A DNA stretch of 64,000 bases from positions 62,001 through 126,000 of the forward strand of contig QEVG01000010.1 of NCBI GenBank assembly GCA_003576905.1, read 5' to 3'. Below the pieces are notes generated by a model, which saw only the letters and a program-made list of their open reading frames with translations, had not been told where the DNA came from and ran no database searches. This document shows positions 9,501-18,582 of the stretch, piece after piece. Each line of letters starts with the position of its first letter. Position 1 is the first letter of the stretch. Origin of the DNA: Planctomycetota bacterium (GTDB taxonomy: Bacteria > Planctomycetota > Phycisphaerae > UBA1845 > UTPLA1). A program made the translations under genes and the position numbers.

Positions 9501-10544
9501 TTACGCCGACGCGCCGGGTGGAGCATAACGACGGGCAGCGGCGGCGAGTTCGGTGGCCATTTCGCTTCTCAGCCAGTCGGGCCGCAATATCTCCGCGGCG
9601 CAGCCGAAGCCGAGAATCCACCTCTTGAACTCGGTGACGTCGGACAATCGAAAGGTCGCGATCAAGGTGTCCGTTTCGGGCGACTGTATCTCGAAAAGAG
9701 TCGCTGAGACCTCGTCTGGCTCGTACAGGCGCTGACTCTCGTGCCACTTCCGCTCTCCGACCAGGGCCGCGCCGGTCCCGGTGAATCGAACGGCGATTTC
9801 GATCGCATCGCCCTGCGACCGGACAATTCCGAAGCTCGTTCGAAAATGCGCTTCCAGGTCAAATTCGTCGGGCCGGTCGAATCTGTCGTTTGTGTGATTG
9901 GCCTCGTGAATCCGGGCCACTTTGAAAACGCGCAATGCGTCGGCGCGGTGCGATCGACCGACAAGGAAGAGATCGCCTTCGTAAAAGACAAGCCCGTACG
10001 GATCGACGCGCGTGGCATACTGTTCCCCCCGCCACAAGGCGTGATAGCTGATTTCAACAGTTAGCCGCTCGCGCGCGCACAACTCGAGCACCCGAACGAT
10101 GTGCGCCTTGGCGGCGTAGTTGGTCTTTCCCGTTCTCCGAACGATGAGGATCTCGTCGAGACGCGCGAAATGGCGCATGGCGGGGTCGGGCAAGATTTTG
10201 CGAATCTTCGCAAGCAGCGTATCAAGGCCTTCCGCCAGGTGCGTGCCGGCCAGCGGACAGAGAAATTCCTCGGCCAGGTGCAGAGAGATGGCCTCGGTCA
10301 AGCTGATGACAAACGGCCCCTGCCTAAAGAAGTCGTGCGGCATGCGCCAGAAGCGCTTTCCCTGTTCATCGGCCTCGTGTTCAATCGGGAACCCCAGTTC
10401 CTGAAGCGTTTCGAAGTCGCGCTGAATCGTCCGCTCGCTCACATCGAATCGATCTGCCAGTTCGCGCAGGGGAATCCCATCCCCCCGCGTCTGAAGGGCC
10501 AGGAGCAGGTTCCACTGCCGGACAAGTTGCGAGCCTCGAGCCAT
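9501..10544 (-). CDS. YafY-type transcriptional regulator with HTH and WYL domains
   Basis: About 347 residues. The N-terminus (about 5-65) is a DeoR/HTH_11-type winged helix (LLLALQTRGDGIPLRELA, then FDVSERTIQRDFETL). It is followed by a WYL domain around residues 145-220 (VEISYHALWRG, VDPYGLVFYEGDLFLVGR, ALRVFKVARI) and a C-terminal WCX-like extension. WYL domains bind nucleic acids or small ligands, and such proteins usually act as repressors, sometimes of DNA-damage or phage-defence genes. ATG 10544 has GGGAGG just upstream. An in-frame GTG at 10562 would add six residues but its ribosome site touches the codon. No obvious target operon adjoins it; the nearest neighbour upstream is tRNA-Cys. 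Confidence 0.85.
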   Translation of the reverse strand: MARGSQLVRQWNLLLALQTRGDGIPLRELADRFDVSERTIQRDFETLQELGFPIEHEADEQGKRFWRMPHDFFRQGPFVISLTEAISLHLAEEFLCPLAGTHLAEGLDTLLAKIRKILPDPAMRHFARLDEILIVRRTGKTNYAAKAHIVRVLELCARERLTVEISYHALWRGEQYATRVDPYGLVFYEGDLFLVGRSHRADALRVFKVARIHEANHTNDRFDRPDEFDLEAHFRTSFGIVRSQGDAIEIAVRFTGTGAALVGERKWHESQRLYEPDEVSATLFEIQSPETDTLIATFRLSDVTEFKRWILGFGCAAEILRPDWLRSEMATELAAAARRYAPPGASA

Positions 10545-10706
10545 GGGGCCTCCCGACGCCACTCCCCACGTAAAGGCTCTATTCTAATTGGGATGTCACT
10601 CGGATGACAGCATCCTGTACCGGTCCCGCACACAAGACGGAGGAGACGGATCGCCCCGGGAACGAGACCCAAAAAAGAATCTTCTTGCGGTATGAGACAG
10701 GTGAAA

Positions 10707-10780
10707 AGGCCGCGGTCGGATTCGAACCGACGAATCACGGATTTGCAATCCGCTCCCTTAGTCCACTCGGGCACGCGGCC
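10707..10780 (-). tRNA. tRNA-Cys (GCA)
   Basis: On the minus strand the acceptor arms GGCCGCG and CGCGGCC pair perfectly. The anticodon stem GCGGA/TCCGT holds the loop TTGCAAA with anticodon GCA. The T-arm contains GGTTCGAATCC, and the discriminator is U, as expected for tRNA-Cys. CCA is not encoded. Length is 74 bases. Confidence 0.95.
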
Positions 10781-10946
10781 GGTCTTTCCACCCCGGCGTT
10801 TGACTCGGCAAGACCATCGCCGGACGCCGACGGCAGACCCCTGATTATCGTCGGGTTCTCAAGGGTGCGTCAAGTTTGCCACTCCACCCGGTCCGTTTTG
10901 CCTCGCGGATTGACGAATCGTCTGATATTCTAAAGGCTTGGTAACC

Positions 10947-11867
10947 ATGTTGACCGCCCTTTCACAATTGGGTTCGCCGTCGAACGGGCCTGGGTATCTG
11001 CCCTTGTCGCGTCAGATGGCGGACGGCGACGTGGTCAAGTTCTGCCAGCGGACTGACGACGCCTGGGAAATCGAGTCCGTCATCATTCCGATGGGTGCCC
11101 GGGACAAGACGTGGCGAACCCTCTGCGTGTCGTCGCAGATTGGCTGCAAGCGAGGTTGCACATTCTGCCAGACAGCGCAGATGGGGCTCGTTCGAAATCT
11201 CACCGTCGATGAGATTCTCGGCCAGGTCCGCGCGGCCCGAGTCGTCTTCGGGGCCAACGTGCGAAACGTCGTGTTCATGGGTATGGGCGAGCCGATGGAT
11301 AATCTCGAGAACGTCGTCGCCGCCATCACGGCCATGCACGAGGATTGCATAAATCAGATCCCGCGCCGGCGCATCACCGTTTCAACCGTGGGAAGGTGCG
11401 ACGGTATCCGCCGTCTCGCTGCGCTCCGCTGGCGCCGGCTGAACCTCGCGGTATCGCTGAACGCGCCGAACGACGAGGTTCGATCGCAGATCATGCCGAT
11501 TAATCGCATCGAGCCCATGGCCCTACTGCGCGATGCGATTGCCGAATACCCCGTCCGTGCCGGGGGCCATGTTCTGATTGAATACGTCCTTATCCGCGGG
11601 CTCAATGACAAACTCGACCATGCACGGCAACTGGCCGAATACCTCCGCGGCCTGCACACGTGCGTCAACCTGATTCCCTACAACCCGAGGGAGGAATCTC
11701 CTTACGAGACGCCTGATGAGGATACCGTCGTCCGTTTTCAGGTCGAACTCATGAGCGCTGGCCAGCTTTGCTTTCGGCGGGGCACCAAGGGAACGGCCGC
11801 AATGGCGGCGTGCGGGCAATTGGGAAACTTGGAACTTCGCCGCGCGCGAAAATCGGAAGTCGCCTGA
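10947..11867 (+). CDS. rlmN: RlmN/Cfr-family radical SAM RNA methyltransferase
   Basis: A radical SAM enzyme of about 306 residues. It has the CxxxCxxC cluster motif (CKRGCTFC, Cys67/71/74), the MGMGEPMDN SAM-binding motif, RRITVSTVG, and a conserved C-terminal cysteine in AACGQLG (about 289) matching the second methyl-carrying Cys of RlmN. The family methylates C2 of A2503 in 23S rRNA and A37 in some tRNAs; Cfr members target C8. It is shorter than typical RlmN (about 340-380) because the N-terminal accessory helical domain is mostly missing; a shortened N-terminus is visible here with no frameshift. ATG 10947 is preferred; a TTG at 10938 adds three residues. Which base it modifies cannot be told from sequence. 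Confidence 0.85.
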   Translation: MLTALSQLGSPSNGPGYLPLSRQMADGDVVKFCQRTDDAWEIESVIIPMGARDKTWRTLCVSSQIGCKRGCTFCQTAQMGLVRNLTVDEILGQVRAARVVFGANVRNVVFMGMGEPMDNLENVVAAITAMHEDCINQIPRRRITVSTVGRCDGIRRLAALRWRRLNLAVSLNAPNDEVRSQIMPINRIEPMALLRDAIAEYPVRAGGHVLIEYVLIRGLNDKLDHARQLAEYLRGLHTCVNLIPYNPREESPYETPDEDTVVRFQVELMSAGQLCFRRGTKGTAAMAACGQLGNLELRRARKSEVA

Positions 11868-12177
11868 CCGCGGTCGACGCCAGGGCTGCCTCAACAGGCA
11901 CCTGGAGAATCCTTACGGGGCCCGTGAACGATCTCGCCAGGGCACCGATTCCGATCGGCGCTGCTTTCTCGCGTCAGGGCCCCTGTGATCGGCATGTGAT
12001 GGGCCTGAACGATCACCCAAACTGTCAGGCATGGAAAATGCTGTCGCTCGTCCCATGGAGGAAAATTCATCGACCGAACTGTATGAAGCCCCTCGGTGTA
12101 AAAGTGAGAGAGATGCCATCGGAGTTGCGTTTGGAAGCGACGGGCAAGTGCCTGGAGGCTCGTGGGGAGAAAATGAA
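11868..12177. other. Intergenic stretch before the S41 protease
   Basis: About 310 bases. The downstream reading frame is open back to 12031, but the product has no start signal there and the residues before 12178 look non-coding. I see no other gene, repeat or terminator. Confidence 0.4.
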
Positions 12178-13593
12178 ATGAAAAAGCTCTCGTCTCCTCC
12201 CACCTTGGACCGCTCAATCGCGACAGGACAGGACAAGTGTTCCTCCTTCCGGTGGCCGGCCCTCGCCCTTATCGTGGGACTTCTGGTCGCTAAGACGGCG
12301 TTCGGCGTCCCCACCGTTGTCAGAGCGGTTCCCGACAACGGCGACATCGATGTGGATCCCAAGCTTACCGAGATTCGTATCGAGTTCGATCAGGACATGA
12401 ATCCCGGCGGGTATTCCATCTGCGGCAGCGGCCCCGGCATGCCGCAGGCCACCGGTGAGCCGCGCTGGAAAAACAGGCGCGTGTTCGTGATACCGGTCCG
12501 CCTTGAGCCGGGCCGCGAGTACACCTTCGCCGTGAACTGCCCTGCGGCGTCGAACTTCAAGAATCTCGCGGGCCAGTCCGCGGTAATGTACCCCATCACG
12601 TTTCGCACCTCCGGATCGGCCGTCGCCCCGCAGGGCCGGGCACTGACCGCGAAGGAAAACTCCCGGGCAATCGAGGAGTTGCGCAAGCTGGTGGACAAGT
12701 CCTACTCCTACCGCGACCTTCGCGAGGTGCCGTGGGGGCGCGTCTTTCGCCAGTATGAAGCTCGATTGAAGAAGGCCAAGACGCAGTCGGCGTTCGCCCG
12801 CTTGGCTGCACGGCTCCTGGCCCACGCAAAGGACGTGCACATCTGGCTGACGGTAGACGGGTTTCCCTTTGCCTCGCACCAGCGTAGATTCACGCCGAAC
12901 TACAATCTGGACCTCCTGCCTCGGCTCGTGCCCGCGTTCACGCGGCACAACGCCATTGTCGCCACCGGCCGATTCGAGGACGACATCGGCTACATCCTGA
13001 TATCGAGCTGGCCGGCCGCCGGCGACTCGTCTCTTGAGCCCGCGTTCGCATACCTCGCCGAAGCGAAACGATTGAGGGGGCTGATCATCGACGTGCGCAC
13101 CAATGCCGGTGGCGACGAACGGACGGCCATGTCATTCGCTGGATGCTTCGTTCAAAAACCGGCCGTCTACGCAAAGCACGAGGCGCGGTCCGACTGGTCG
13201 ATGCCGTCGAGCATCAAGCCGGTCAGCCGGATCGTGGAGCCGGCAACGGATCGACCGCGCTTTCGAGGCAAGGCGGTCGTCCTGATCGGGCCGGGCGTAA
13301 TGAGCAGTTGCGAATCATTCGTCCTGATGATGAAGCACGGGGCCGGGGCCCTGCTTGTCGGCGACACGACATACGGAAGTTCCGGAAACCCTCAGCCGCA
13401 CGAACTGTCGAACGGCGTAACTGTCGGTCTACCTTCCTGGCGGGACATGCAGCCCGACGGCGCTCTCATCGAGGGCAAGGGCATAAAGCCGGACCTCCGT
13501 CTGCGGACGAAGAAGGGAGACTTCGCGGAAAAGGACCCCGTCCTCGAGGCGGCTCTCAAGCAGCTCCGCAAGGAATCGGCGAAGCGCAGATAG
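12178..13593 (+). CDS. Secreted S41-family peptidase-like protein with N-terminal Ig-like (Big_5) domain
   Basis: 471 residues from ATG 12178, chosen because GGGGAGA sits seven bases upstream and a signal-anchor helix (WPALALIVGLLVAKTAFG) follows near residue 20. Residues about 42-140 resemble the Big_5/SbsA Ig-like fold (VRAVPDNGDIDVDP, RIEFDQDMNP). The C-terminal half is an S41 (tail-specific protease) domain: GLIIDVRTNAGGD, then VLIGPGVMSSCESF with the likely nucleophile Ser, then LVGDTTYGSSG. S41 enzymes cleave C-terminal tails or misfolded exported proteins. No PDZ domain is evident between them. The upstream gene is about 310 bases away, so it is probably transcribed alone. Confidence 0.85.
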   Translation: MKKLSSPPTLDRSIATGQDKCSSFRWPALALIVGLLVAKTAFGVPTVVRAVPDNGDIDVDPKLTEIRIEFDQDMNPGGYSICGSGPGMPQATGEPRWKNRRVFVIPVRLEPGREYTFAVNCPAASNFKNLAGQSAVMYPITFRTSGSAVAPQGRALTAKENSRAIEELRKLVDKSYSYRDLREVPWGRVFRQYEARLKKAKTQSAFARLAARLLAHAKDVHIWLTVDGFPFASHQRRFTPNYNLDLLPRLVPAFTRHNAIVATGRFEDDIGYILISSWPAAGDSSLEPAFAYLAEAKRLRGLIIDVRTNAGGDERTAMSFAGCFVQKPAVYAKHEARSDWSMPSSIKPVSRIVEPATDRPRFRGKAVVLIGPGVMSSCESFVLMMKHGAGALLVGDTTYGSSGNPQPHELSNGVTVGLPSWRDMQPDGALIEGKGIKPDLRLRTKKGDFAEKDPVLEAALKQLRKESAKRR

Positions 13594-13708
13594 CTGCCGC
13601 CGGCGATCGGGGATTGTCTGTTCGAGGCACGGGCCTCGCGGATGGCGGGAGTGCCCGGACCAATCGAGAAGCCCGGTTCGTGAATTTAAACACATCAGGA
13701 GGCCTCCA

Positions 13709-14272
13709 ATGGCCAACTTACCACTTCAGCGCGGCATGTGGCTTCGCCATCAGAACCATGTATATCAGGTGATGGACTTCAATGAGCGCCATACCGGTAA
13801 GCAGCGGCCGACGGTGCACGTGGCGCTTCGCGACATCCGCGACGGCCGACCGGTGGACCGAACCCTTGACGATCTCCTGCCCATAGAAGAGGTCGAACAC
13901 GAAACGCGGCAGATGCAGTACCTGTACGCGCGCGGCGACCGTTTTGTCTTCATGGACTCCGAGACGTTTGAAGAACACGAAATCGAACTCGGCCAGCTCC
14001 TGGGCCGCCAGGCGTTTCTCAATGAGGGGGGCCAGTACCGCGTGGTCGTACTCGAGGGCAAGCCGCTATCCGTCGAAATCGACGACATCGTGACGCTTCG
14101 CGTGGACATCACCGCGCCGCCGGAGCACGGCGTGGGCGCGGCTTCAAACATCACCAAGGAGGCTGTACTCGAAAATAAACTTGAAATCCGCGTGCCGCTG
14201 TTCATCAAGTCCGGGGATGTCATTCGCGTCGACACGCGCACGAAGTCGTACGCCGGCAAAGACCATGGTTAG
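13709..14272 (+). CDS. efp: Elongation factor P
   Basis: 187 residues, normal EF-P length. It has the N-terminal KOW-like domain (residues 1-63), an OB domain, and a C-terminal OB domain ending in the signature VIRVDTRTKSY. EF-P binds the ribosome and relieves stalling at polyproline. The modification loop reads HTGKQR, with Lys31 in place of the Lys of the classic PGKG loop, so the flanking Pro and second Gly are lost. No EpmA/B, EarP or YmfI-type modifying enzyme is encoded nearby. The start has AGGAGG six bases upstream. It lies convergent with proS; prolyl-tRNA synthetase as neighbour fits the role in proline decoding, though they are not co-transcribed. Confidence 0.93.
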   Translation: MANLPLQRGMWLRHQNHVYQVMDFNERHTGKQRPTVHVALRDIRDGRPVDRTLDDLLPIEEVEHETRQMQYLYARGDRFVFMDSETFEEHEIELGQLLGRQAFLNEGGQYRVVVLEGKPLSVEIDDIVTLRVDITAPPEHGVGAASNITKEAVLENKLEIRVPLFIKSGDVIRVDTRTKSYAGKDHG

Positions 14273-14618
14273 TGGGCCTTGGATCTGCGAGTGCCGTCAA
14301 TCCCCGGTTCAAGGGCGGCAAGTTGTCGGAAAGCCCACGCCGCTTGTGAAACGATTACTCAGATGAGAGCAATTGCCCCTCGCACCGAGGGCATTTCAAT
14401 CCGTCGCAACCCAGATCGCGGAAGAGTCGGTTCTCGACGGCACGATCCGTACAGTGGTCTGACCATGGAATACCAGCCCGTGGCCTTCGTGTCCGAATCG
14501 AATACGCGGTCGTGCATCCTACGGGGAATTCGAGATTCCAGGTTTTCTATGCCACAAGCATGACATCGTCCCAGAAATCCGCAATTCCACACGCGATTTA
14601 GGCGACCCGCTTTACCTG
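14273..14618. other. Intergenic stretch between efp and proS
   Basis: About 350 bases between two convergent genes. No credible gene, tRNA or strong terminator hairpin was seen. Confidence 0.4.
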
Positions 14619-16409
14619 TCACGAGGTCGCCTGAACCAGCTCTTTCACTCGGCGTACCACAGCATCGGGCGCGAATTTCTCAACGTCCGGCCGGCTGCGA
14701 CCCTTCAGCTCGACGACGCCCTCCGCAAGTGCTTTGCGACCGACGGTGATACGTAGAGGGATACCGATCAAGTCCGCGTCCTTGAACTTGAAGCCGGCAC
14801 GCTCGTCGCGATCGTCGAAGAGCACGTCCAGCCCGGCGGCGTTCAGCTCCTTGTAGAGCTTATCCGCCGTTTCCATGACATCTTTCTCGCGCGGATCCAG
14901 GGCGATGATAAGCACCTGGAACGGAGCAATCGAAAGGGGCCAGATGATTCCTCCGTCGTCGTGGTGCGCTTCGATCGCCGCGGCCATAATGCGATTCAGC
15001 CCAATTCCGTAACATCCCATGATCAGCGGCTTGGGCTTGCCGTCGCTGTCGAGGAATGTCGCCCTCATGGCATCACTGTACTTGGTGCCCAGCTTGAAGA
15101 CATGCCCGACCTCAATGGCCTTGCGAAGCCGAATGGGCGATCCGCTCCCCGTCGGCGAGAGATCTCCGTTCACGACGGTGCGCACGTCGGCGACGGTGAC
15201 GTTGTCTCCCGTCAGCGGAAAGTCGCGTGTGGGATTGACGTTCAGCGCGTGGTAGTCTGTCTTGTTGTCGCCCGTCGCGGCATTGCGCATGACCGACACG
15301 GCCTGATCGACGATCAGCCGATATTTCATTCCCGACTTATCCAGCGTGTGCGGCCCGGCAAAGCCGACATCGGCGCCGGTGAGTTTCCGAATTATGTCGG
15401 GTGGGGCCAACTGAAGCCTCGCGCCGGAAACGCGATTGAGCTTGTTCTCGTTTACCTCGTGATCGCCTCGCACCAGCACCACGACCGGCGCAGGCTCTTC
15501 CGCCGTGGACTTTGCGCTCGGCGTACCGGCCGTGGCCGGCCTTGCGGTCTCGACGTACACCAGCGTCTTGATCATCTGCGACGGCCGCGTCTTCAAAAAT
15601 GCGCAGACCTCGTCAATCGTCCGCTGCCCCGGCGTATGCACTTCCTGTATCGGAAGCATCGCCGCGTTATCCTGCGCCAGCGGCGCACACACTGCCCGCT
15701 CCGTGTTCGCCGCGTAGTCGCTGTTCTCCGTAAGCGCGACGAAGTCCTCTCCCGCATCAGTCAGAACCATGAATTCGTGTGAAGCGTCGCCGCCGATCGG
15801 TCCGCTTTCGGCCTCGACCGCGATATAAGGCAGACCGCAGCGCGAAAAGATGCGGCAATAGGCCTCGTACATTCTCTTATAGCTTGCATCCAGCCCTTCT
15901 TTGTCGCGGTCAAAGCTGTAGGCGTCCTTCATCAGAAACTCGCGCGTCCGAAGCACGCCGCTCTTGGGCCGCGCCTCGCCGCGGAACTTGACCTGAATCT
16001 GATACAGGGTGACTGGGAGAATTCTGTAGCTGTTCAGATACGCCCGGGCGATCTCCGTCACCGGCTCCTCGTGTGTCGGCCCAAGTACCGTCTGAGTCCG
16101 CCAATCTCCATCAGGACCCGCCAGCCGAAGCAGTACATCCCCCATCGCCTGGGTGCGGCCGGTCTGTTCCCACAGCTCGATCGGGTGCATGACGGGCATG
16201 TGCAGCTCGATCGCACCCGCACGGTCCATCTCCTCGCGAACAATCCGCTCCACCTTGCGCAGGGCGCGATACCCGAGCGGCAGATACGAGTACACGCCGG
16301 CAGCAAGCTGGCGAATAAGGCCGGCGCGGAGCATCAGTTGATGCGAGGCGACGACGGCATCCTTGGGAACTTCCTTGGTCGTCGGAATCAGGTAACGTGA
16401 CCAGCGCAT
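14619..16409 (-). CDS. proS: Prolyl-tRNA synthetase
   Basis: 596 residues, class II synthetase of the bacterial type. Motif 1 region starts near the N-terminus (AGVYSYLPLGYRALRK). Motif 2 is in FRGEARPKSGVLRTREF. Motif 3 is near the end of the catalytic core (GCYGIGLNRIMAA). A YbaK-like editing insertion lies about residues 230-400 (IKTLVYVETAR, VLVRGDHEVNENKL), and the anticodon-binding domain is C-terminal (PFQVLIIALDPREKDV). It charges tRNA-Pro and edits misacylated Ala-tRNA-Pro. ATG 16409 has GAGG eight bases upstream; an in-frame GTG at 16418 adds three residues. It stands alone on the minus strand. Confidence 0.95.
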   Translation of the reverse strand: MRWSRYLIPTTKEVPKDAVVASHQLMLRAGLIRQLAAGVYSYLPLGYRALRKVERIVREEMDRAGAIELHMPVMHPIELWEQTGRTQAMGDVLLRLAGPDGDWRTQTVLGPTHEEPVTEIARAYLNSYRILPVTLYQIQVKFRGEARPKSGVLRTREFLMKDAYSFDRDKEGLDASYKRMYEAYCRIFSRCGLPYIAVEAESGPIGGDASHEFMVLTDAGEDFVALTENSDYAANTERAVCAPLAQDNAAMLPIQEVHTPGQRTIDEVCAFLKTRPSQMIKTLVYVETARPATAGTPSAKSTAEEPAPVVVLVRGDHEVNENKLNRVSGARLQLAPPDIIRKLTGADVGFAGPHTLDKSGMKYRLIVDQAVSVMRNAATGDNKTDYHALNVNPTRDFPLTGDNVTVADVRTVVNGDLSPTGSGSPIRLRKAIEVGHVFKLGTKYSDAMRATFLDSDGKPKPLIMGCYGIGLNRIMAAAIEAHHDDGGIIWPLSIAPFQVLIIALDPREKDVMETADKLYKELNAAGLDVLFDDRDERAGFKFKDADLIGIPLRITVGRKALAEGVVELKGRSRPDVEKFAPDAVVRRVKELVQATS

Positions 16410-16716
16410 GCAGGGCACCTCTGGAAGAGATTCTGTCCGTTGTCAGAATCCTCCATTAGTGCATGAGGGCCGGAAACTTGCAAGCGCCAAGGGCCAATGA
16501 AACGGGCACGCCCGTCGTACGACTCCAATTCGCCGAATCGTAACGGCCGGGCAGGGCTGGCTTCGCGCCAAATGCGCCGCACGAAGGATCCGGCGACGCT
16601 CCTGTCATTGGACGCCGGGCCGCAGGGGGATAAGTAGGAAAAAGTGTCTTCGGCACACGCATCCGCGGCGCTTTCGAGAAGCAAGCCGGTTCACCGCGTC
16701 CGCAATCAGCAGTCAA

Positions 16717-17655
16717 CTATTGAGGCAGCGCCTCGGCCACCGCTTTATTGATCTGGCCCTGGAGCGCATCCGCCTCTTCCGTGTCGAGGCCGTAGGTAGA
16801 AAACCATACCCACGCTTCCTCACCGGAGCCGATTCGCTCGATGTCGCATCGGAACATGGCATTGTTGATCCCTGGAACCGTTCCGGAGAATGAACGCGGG
16901 CGCAGATTCACCGAGACAACTCCCTCGATTATCCGATTCGTGCCGACGAGTTCCAGTCGGTATCGGTCACCCGGCTTGAGACCGTCGATCTGACCACGAA
17001 ATACCCGGCCTTCGGGTCCGATCAGTCGCGCGGCAGCGACGTCCGCAACCAGATTCGTGGGTCTGCGAATCCAGATCGGACGCCGGTCCCTTCCACGATG
17101 ATGTTCGAGATAATGTCGCAGACCGTTCAGTTCAAACGCCCAGCCGCGGGTCACGCCGTCGTATTCGGCGTCCCAGTCCCCTCCCACGCCGAATCCCGAA
17201 TGAACCAGGCGGAGGCGCGTCTTTCCGCCAGTGCTTTCGAGAAAATAGTCAACAAATAAAACGCCTTTTTCGCCGCCCGACGCGGTGAACGGCCACCCGG
17301 TACGCAGATGGCGATTGGGTTCCCATATCTGAATGGTCGACTCGCCTTCAAAGGGTGGTCCCCATGAAGCCCAGATAACGCCTCCCTTTCCAGGCTTAAC
17401 CTTCGCGTGAAGCGGAAACCATCGGACCAGCTCCTCGGCATCCGTTAGTGCCTTCCAGACGGCATCCAGCGGCGCGTTGATCTCCAGCTCGGTCTCCACG
17501 GAGCGAACCTGTTTCAGATTCATTTCGGATTCTCCCTCGGCTGTCCCTTGTCGTTGACGGTCCGTGCCCCCATCCCAGCCCGACCCGCCCGACACCGTCA
17601 GCGCGATCGCGCCCCCAATACAAACCCACGCCGCCGAACACCGCCATGTCGCCAT
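16717..17655 (-). CDS. SRPBCC (AHSA1-like) protein, second copy, with optional N-terminal hydrophobic segment
   Basis: The core is an AHSA1/START-like domain (ETELEINAPLDAVWKAL, then DAEELVRWFPL, ending near GWAFELNGLRHYLEHH), followed by a roughly 120-residue second domain without a known family. Two starts look usable. ATG 17655 has GGAGGAG six bases upstream and adds a 44-residue hydrophobic segment (AAWVCIGGAIALTVSGG). ATG 17523 has GGAG eight bases upstream and gives a cytoplasmic form aligning end to end with the paralogue at 17704-18576. SRPBCC proteins bind hydrophobic ligands; the substrate here is unknown. It is third in a likely operon with the ArsR-type regulator and the first copy, 48 bases after that copy's stop. 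Confidence 0.85.
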   Translation of the reverse strand: MATWRCSAAWVCIGGAIALTVSGGSGWDGGTDRQRQGTAEGESEMNLKQVRSVETELEINAPLDAVWKALTDAEELVRWFPLHAKVKPGKGGVIWASWGPPFEGESTIQIWEPNRHLRTGWPFTASGGEKGVLFVDYFLESTGGKTRLRLVHSGFGVGGDWDAEYDGVTRGWAFELNGLRHYLEHHRGRDRRPIWIRRPTNLVADVAAARLIGPEGRVFRGQIDGLKPGDRYRLELVGTNRIIEGVVSVNLRPRSFSGTVPGINNAMFRCDIERIGSGEEAWVWFSTYGLDTEEADALQGQINKAVAEALPQ

Positions 17656-17703
17656 GATCGACTCCTCCCGCCCCCCGTGCCAAACCGATCTCAAAGACCC
17701 CTG

Positions 17704-18576
17704 TCACCGGCCTCCTCCTGCGGACGGGCGAGACGCCGCGAACAGTTCCCCGAACATCCGATCCATGTGAGCCTGGATCGCGATCACGCGGTCCTCCGGC
17801 AGCCCATAGGTCGATATCCACAGGTTTACGTCGCGGCGACAGAACAGCGCCAGATCGTCGATATGCACCCGCGCCCATGCATCGTTCCAGTTGGTGACGG
17901 TCGCGCTGAAGCCGTGCGGCGGATACCAGGCGCTGACCACGCCCTCGAGCCGCTCGCCGAGCGCCGTTGTAATGGCATATCGCTCGTGCGCCGCGCGCGG
18001 CGCGGGATGTTCCACCGCGACCAGCCCCTGCCGTCCCATGACGCGGCTCCAGGCGTCCTCAACGGACACGGTGGGAATCGGAACGCGGCAGATGACGCAT
18101 CGCCGAGGCGTGCCCCGGTGGCGCTCCAGATAAAGCTTGAGGCCCCCAAGCTGAAAATCCCAGCCGCTTACGGTGCCGTCGTACTGTCCGTCCCACGACG
18201 CTTCCGAGGAGAATCCGGAATGAACCAGACGGAGCACCGTCTCTCCCCCGCGCCCCTCCAGGTAATAGTCCAGTGCCACCTGATAAGGCACCTCGAAGGG
18301 AATGCCCGGCTCACCCGGCTTTGCCGCGGGCGTCGGCTCCATGTAAATGAGCCGAAGGTGCCGGTTAGGCTTCCAGGCAGCCACCGGGGTGTGGAACTGG
18401 TGTTCGTTCTTCCATGACATCCAGATCGCTCCGCCTTCGCCGGGCGTCACTTTCGCCTCAAGCGGAAACCACCGGCTCAGCTCCTCGGAATCCGTCAGCG
18501 CCTTCCAGACCGCATCGACGGGCGCGAGGATGTGAATCTCTTTATCGATGGAACGCGGCGGTTTTTTCTCGCCCAT
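17704..18576 (-). CDS. SRPBCC (AHSA1-like) protein, first copy
   Basis: 290 residues. The N-terminal AHSA1-like domain (DKEIHILAPVDAVWKAL, then DSEELSRWFPLEAKV, to GWDFQLGGLKLYLERH near residue 150) is followed by a C-terminal domain of about 130 residues shared with the gene at 16717. Proteins of this family often sit beside an ArsR-type repressor, as here: the regulator's stop lies six bases before this start. The C-terminal part may be a second, degenerate SRPBCC fold (paired features FSATVTNWNDAWARVHI and WISTYGLPEDRV). Ligand and function are unknown. Tandem duplication of this architecture is the notable point. Confidence 0.87.
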   Translation of the reverse strand: MGEKKPPRSIDKEIHILAPVDAVWKALTDSEELSRWFPLEAKVTPGEGGAIWMSWKNEHQFHTPVAAWKPNRHLRLIYMEPTPAAKPGEPGIPFEVPYQVALDYYLEGRGGETVLRLVHSGFSSEASWDGQYDGTVSGWDFQLGGLKLYLERHRGTPRRCVICRVPIPTVSVEDAWSRVMGRQGLVAVEHPAPRAAHERYAITTALGERLEGVVSAWYPPHGFSATVTNWNDAWARVHIDDLALFCRRDVNLWISTYGLPEDRVIAIQAHMDRMFGELFAASRPSAGGGR

Positions 18577-18582
18577 GGTGGG

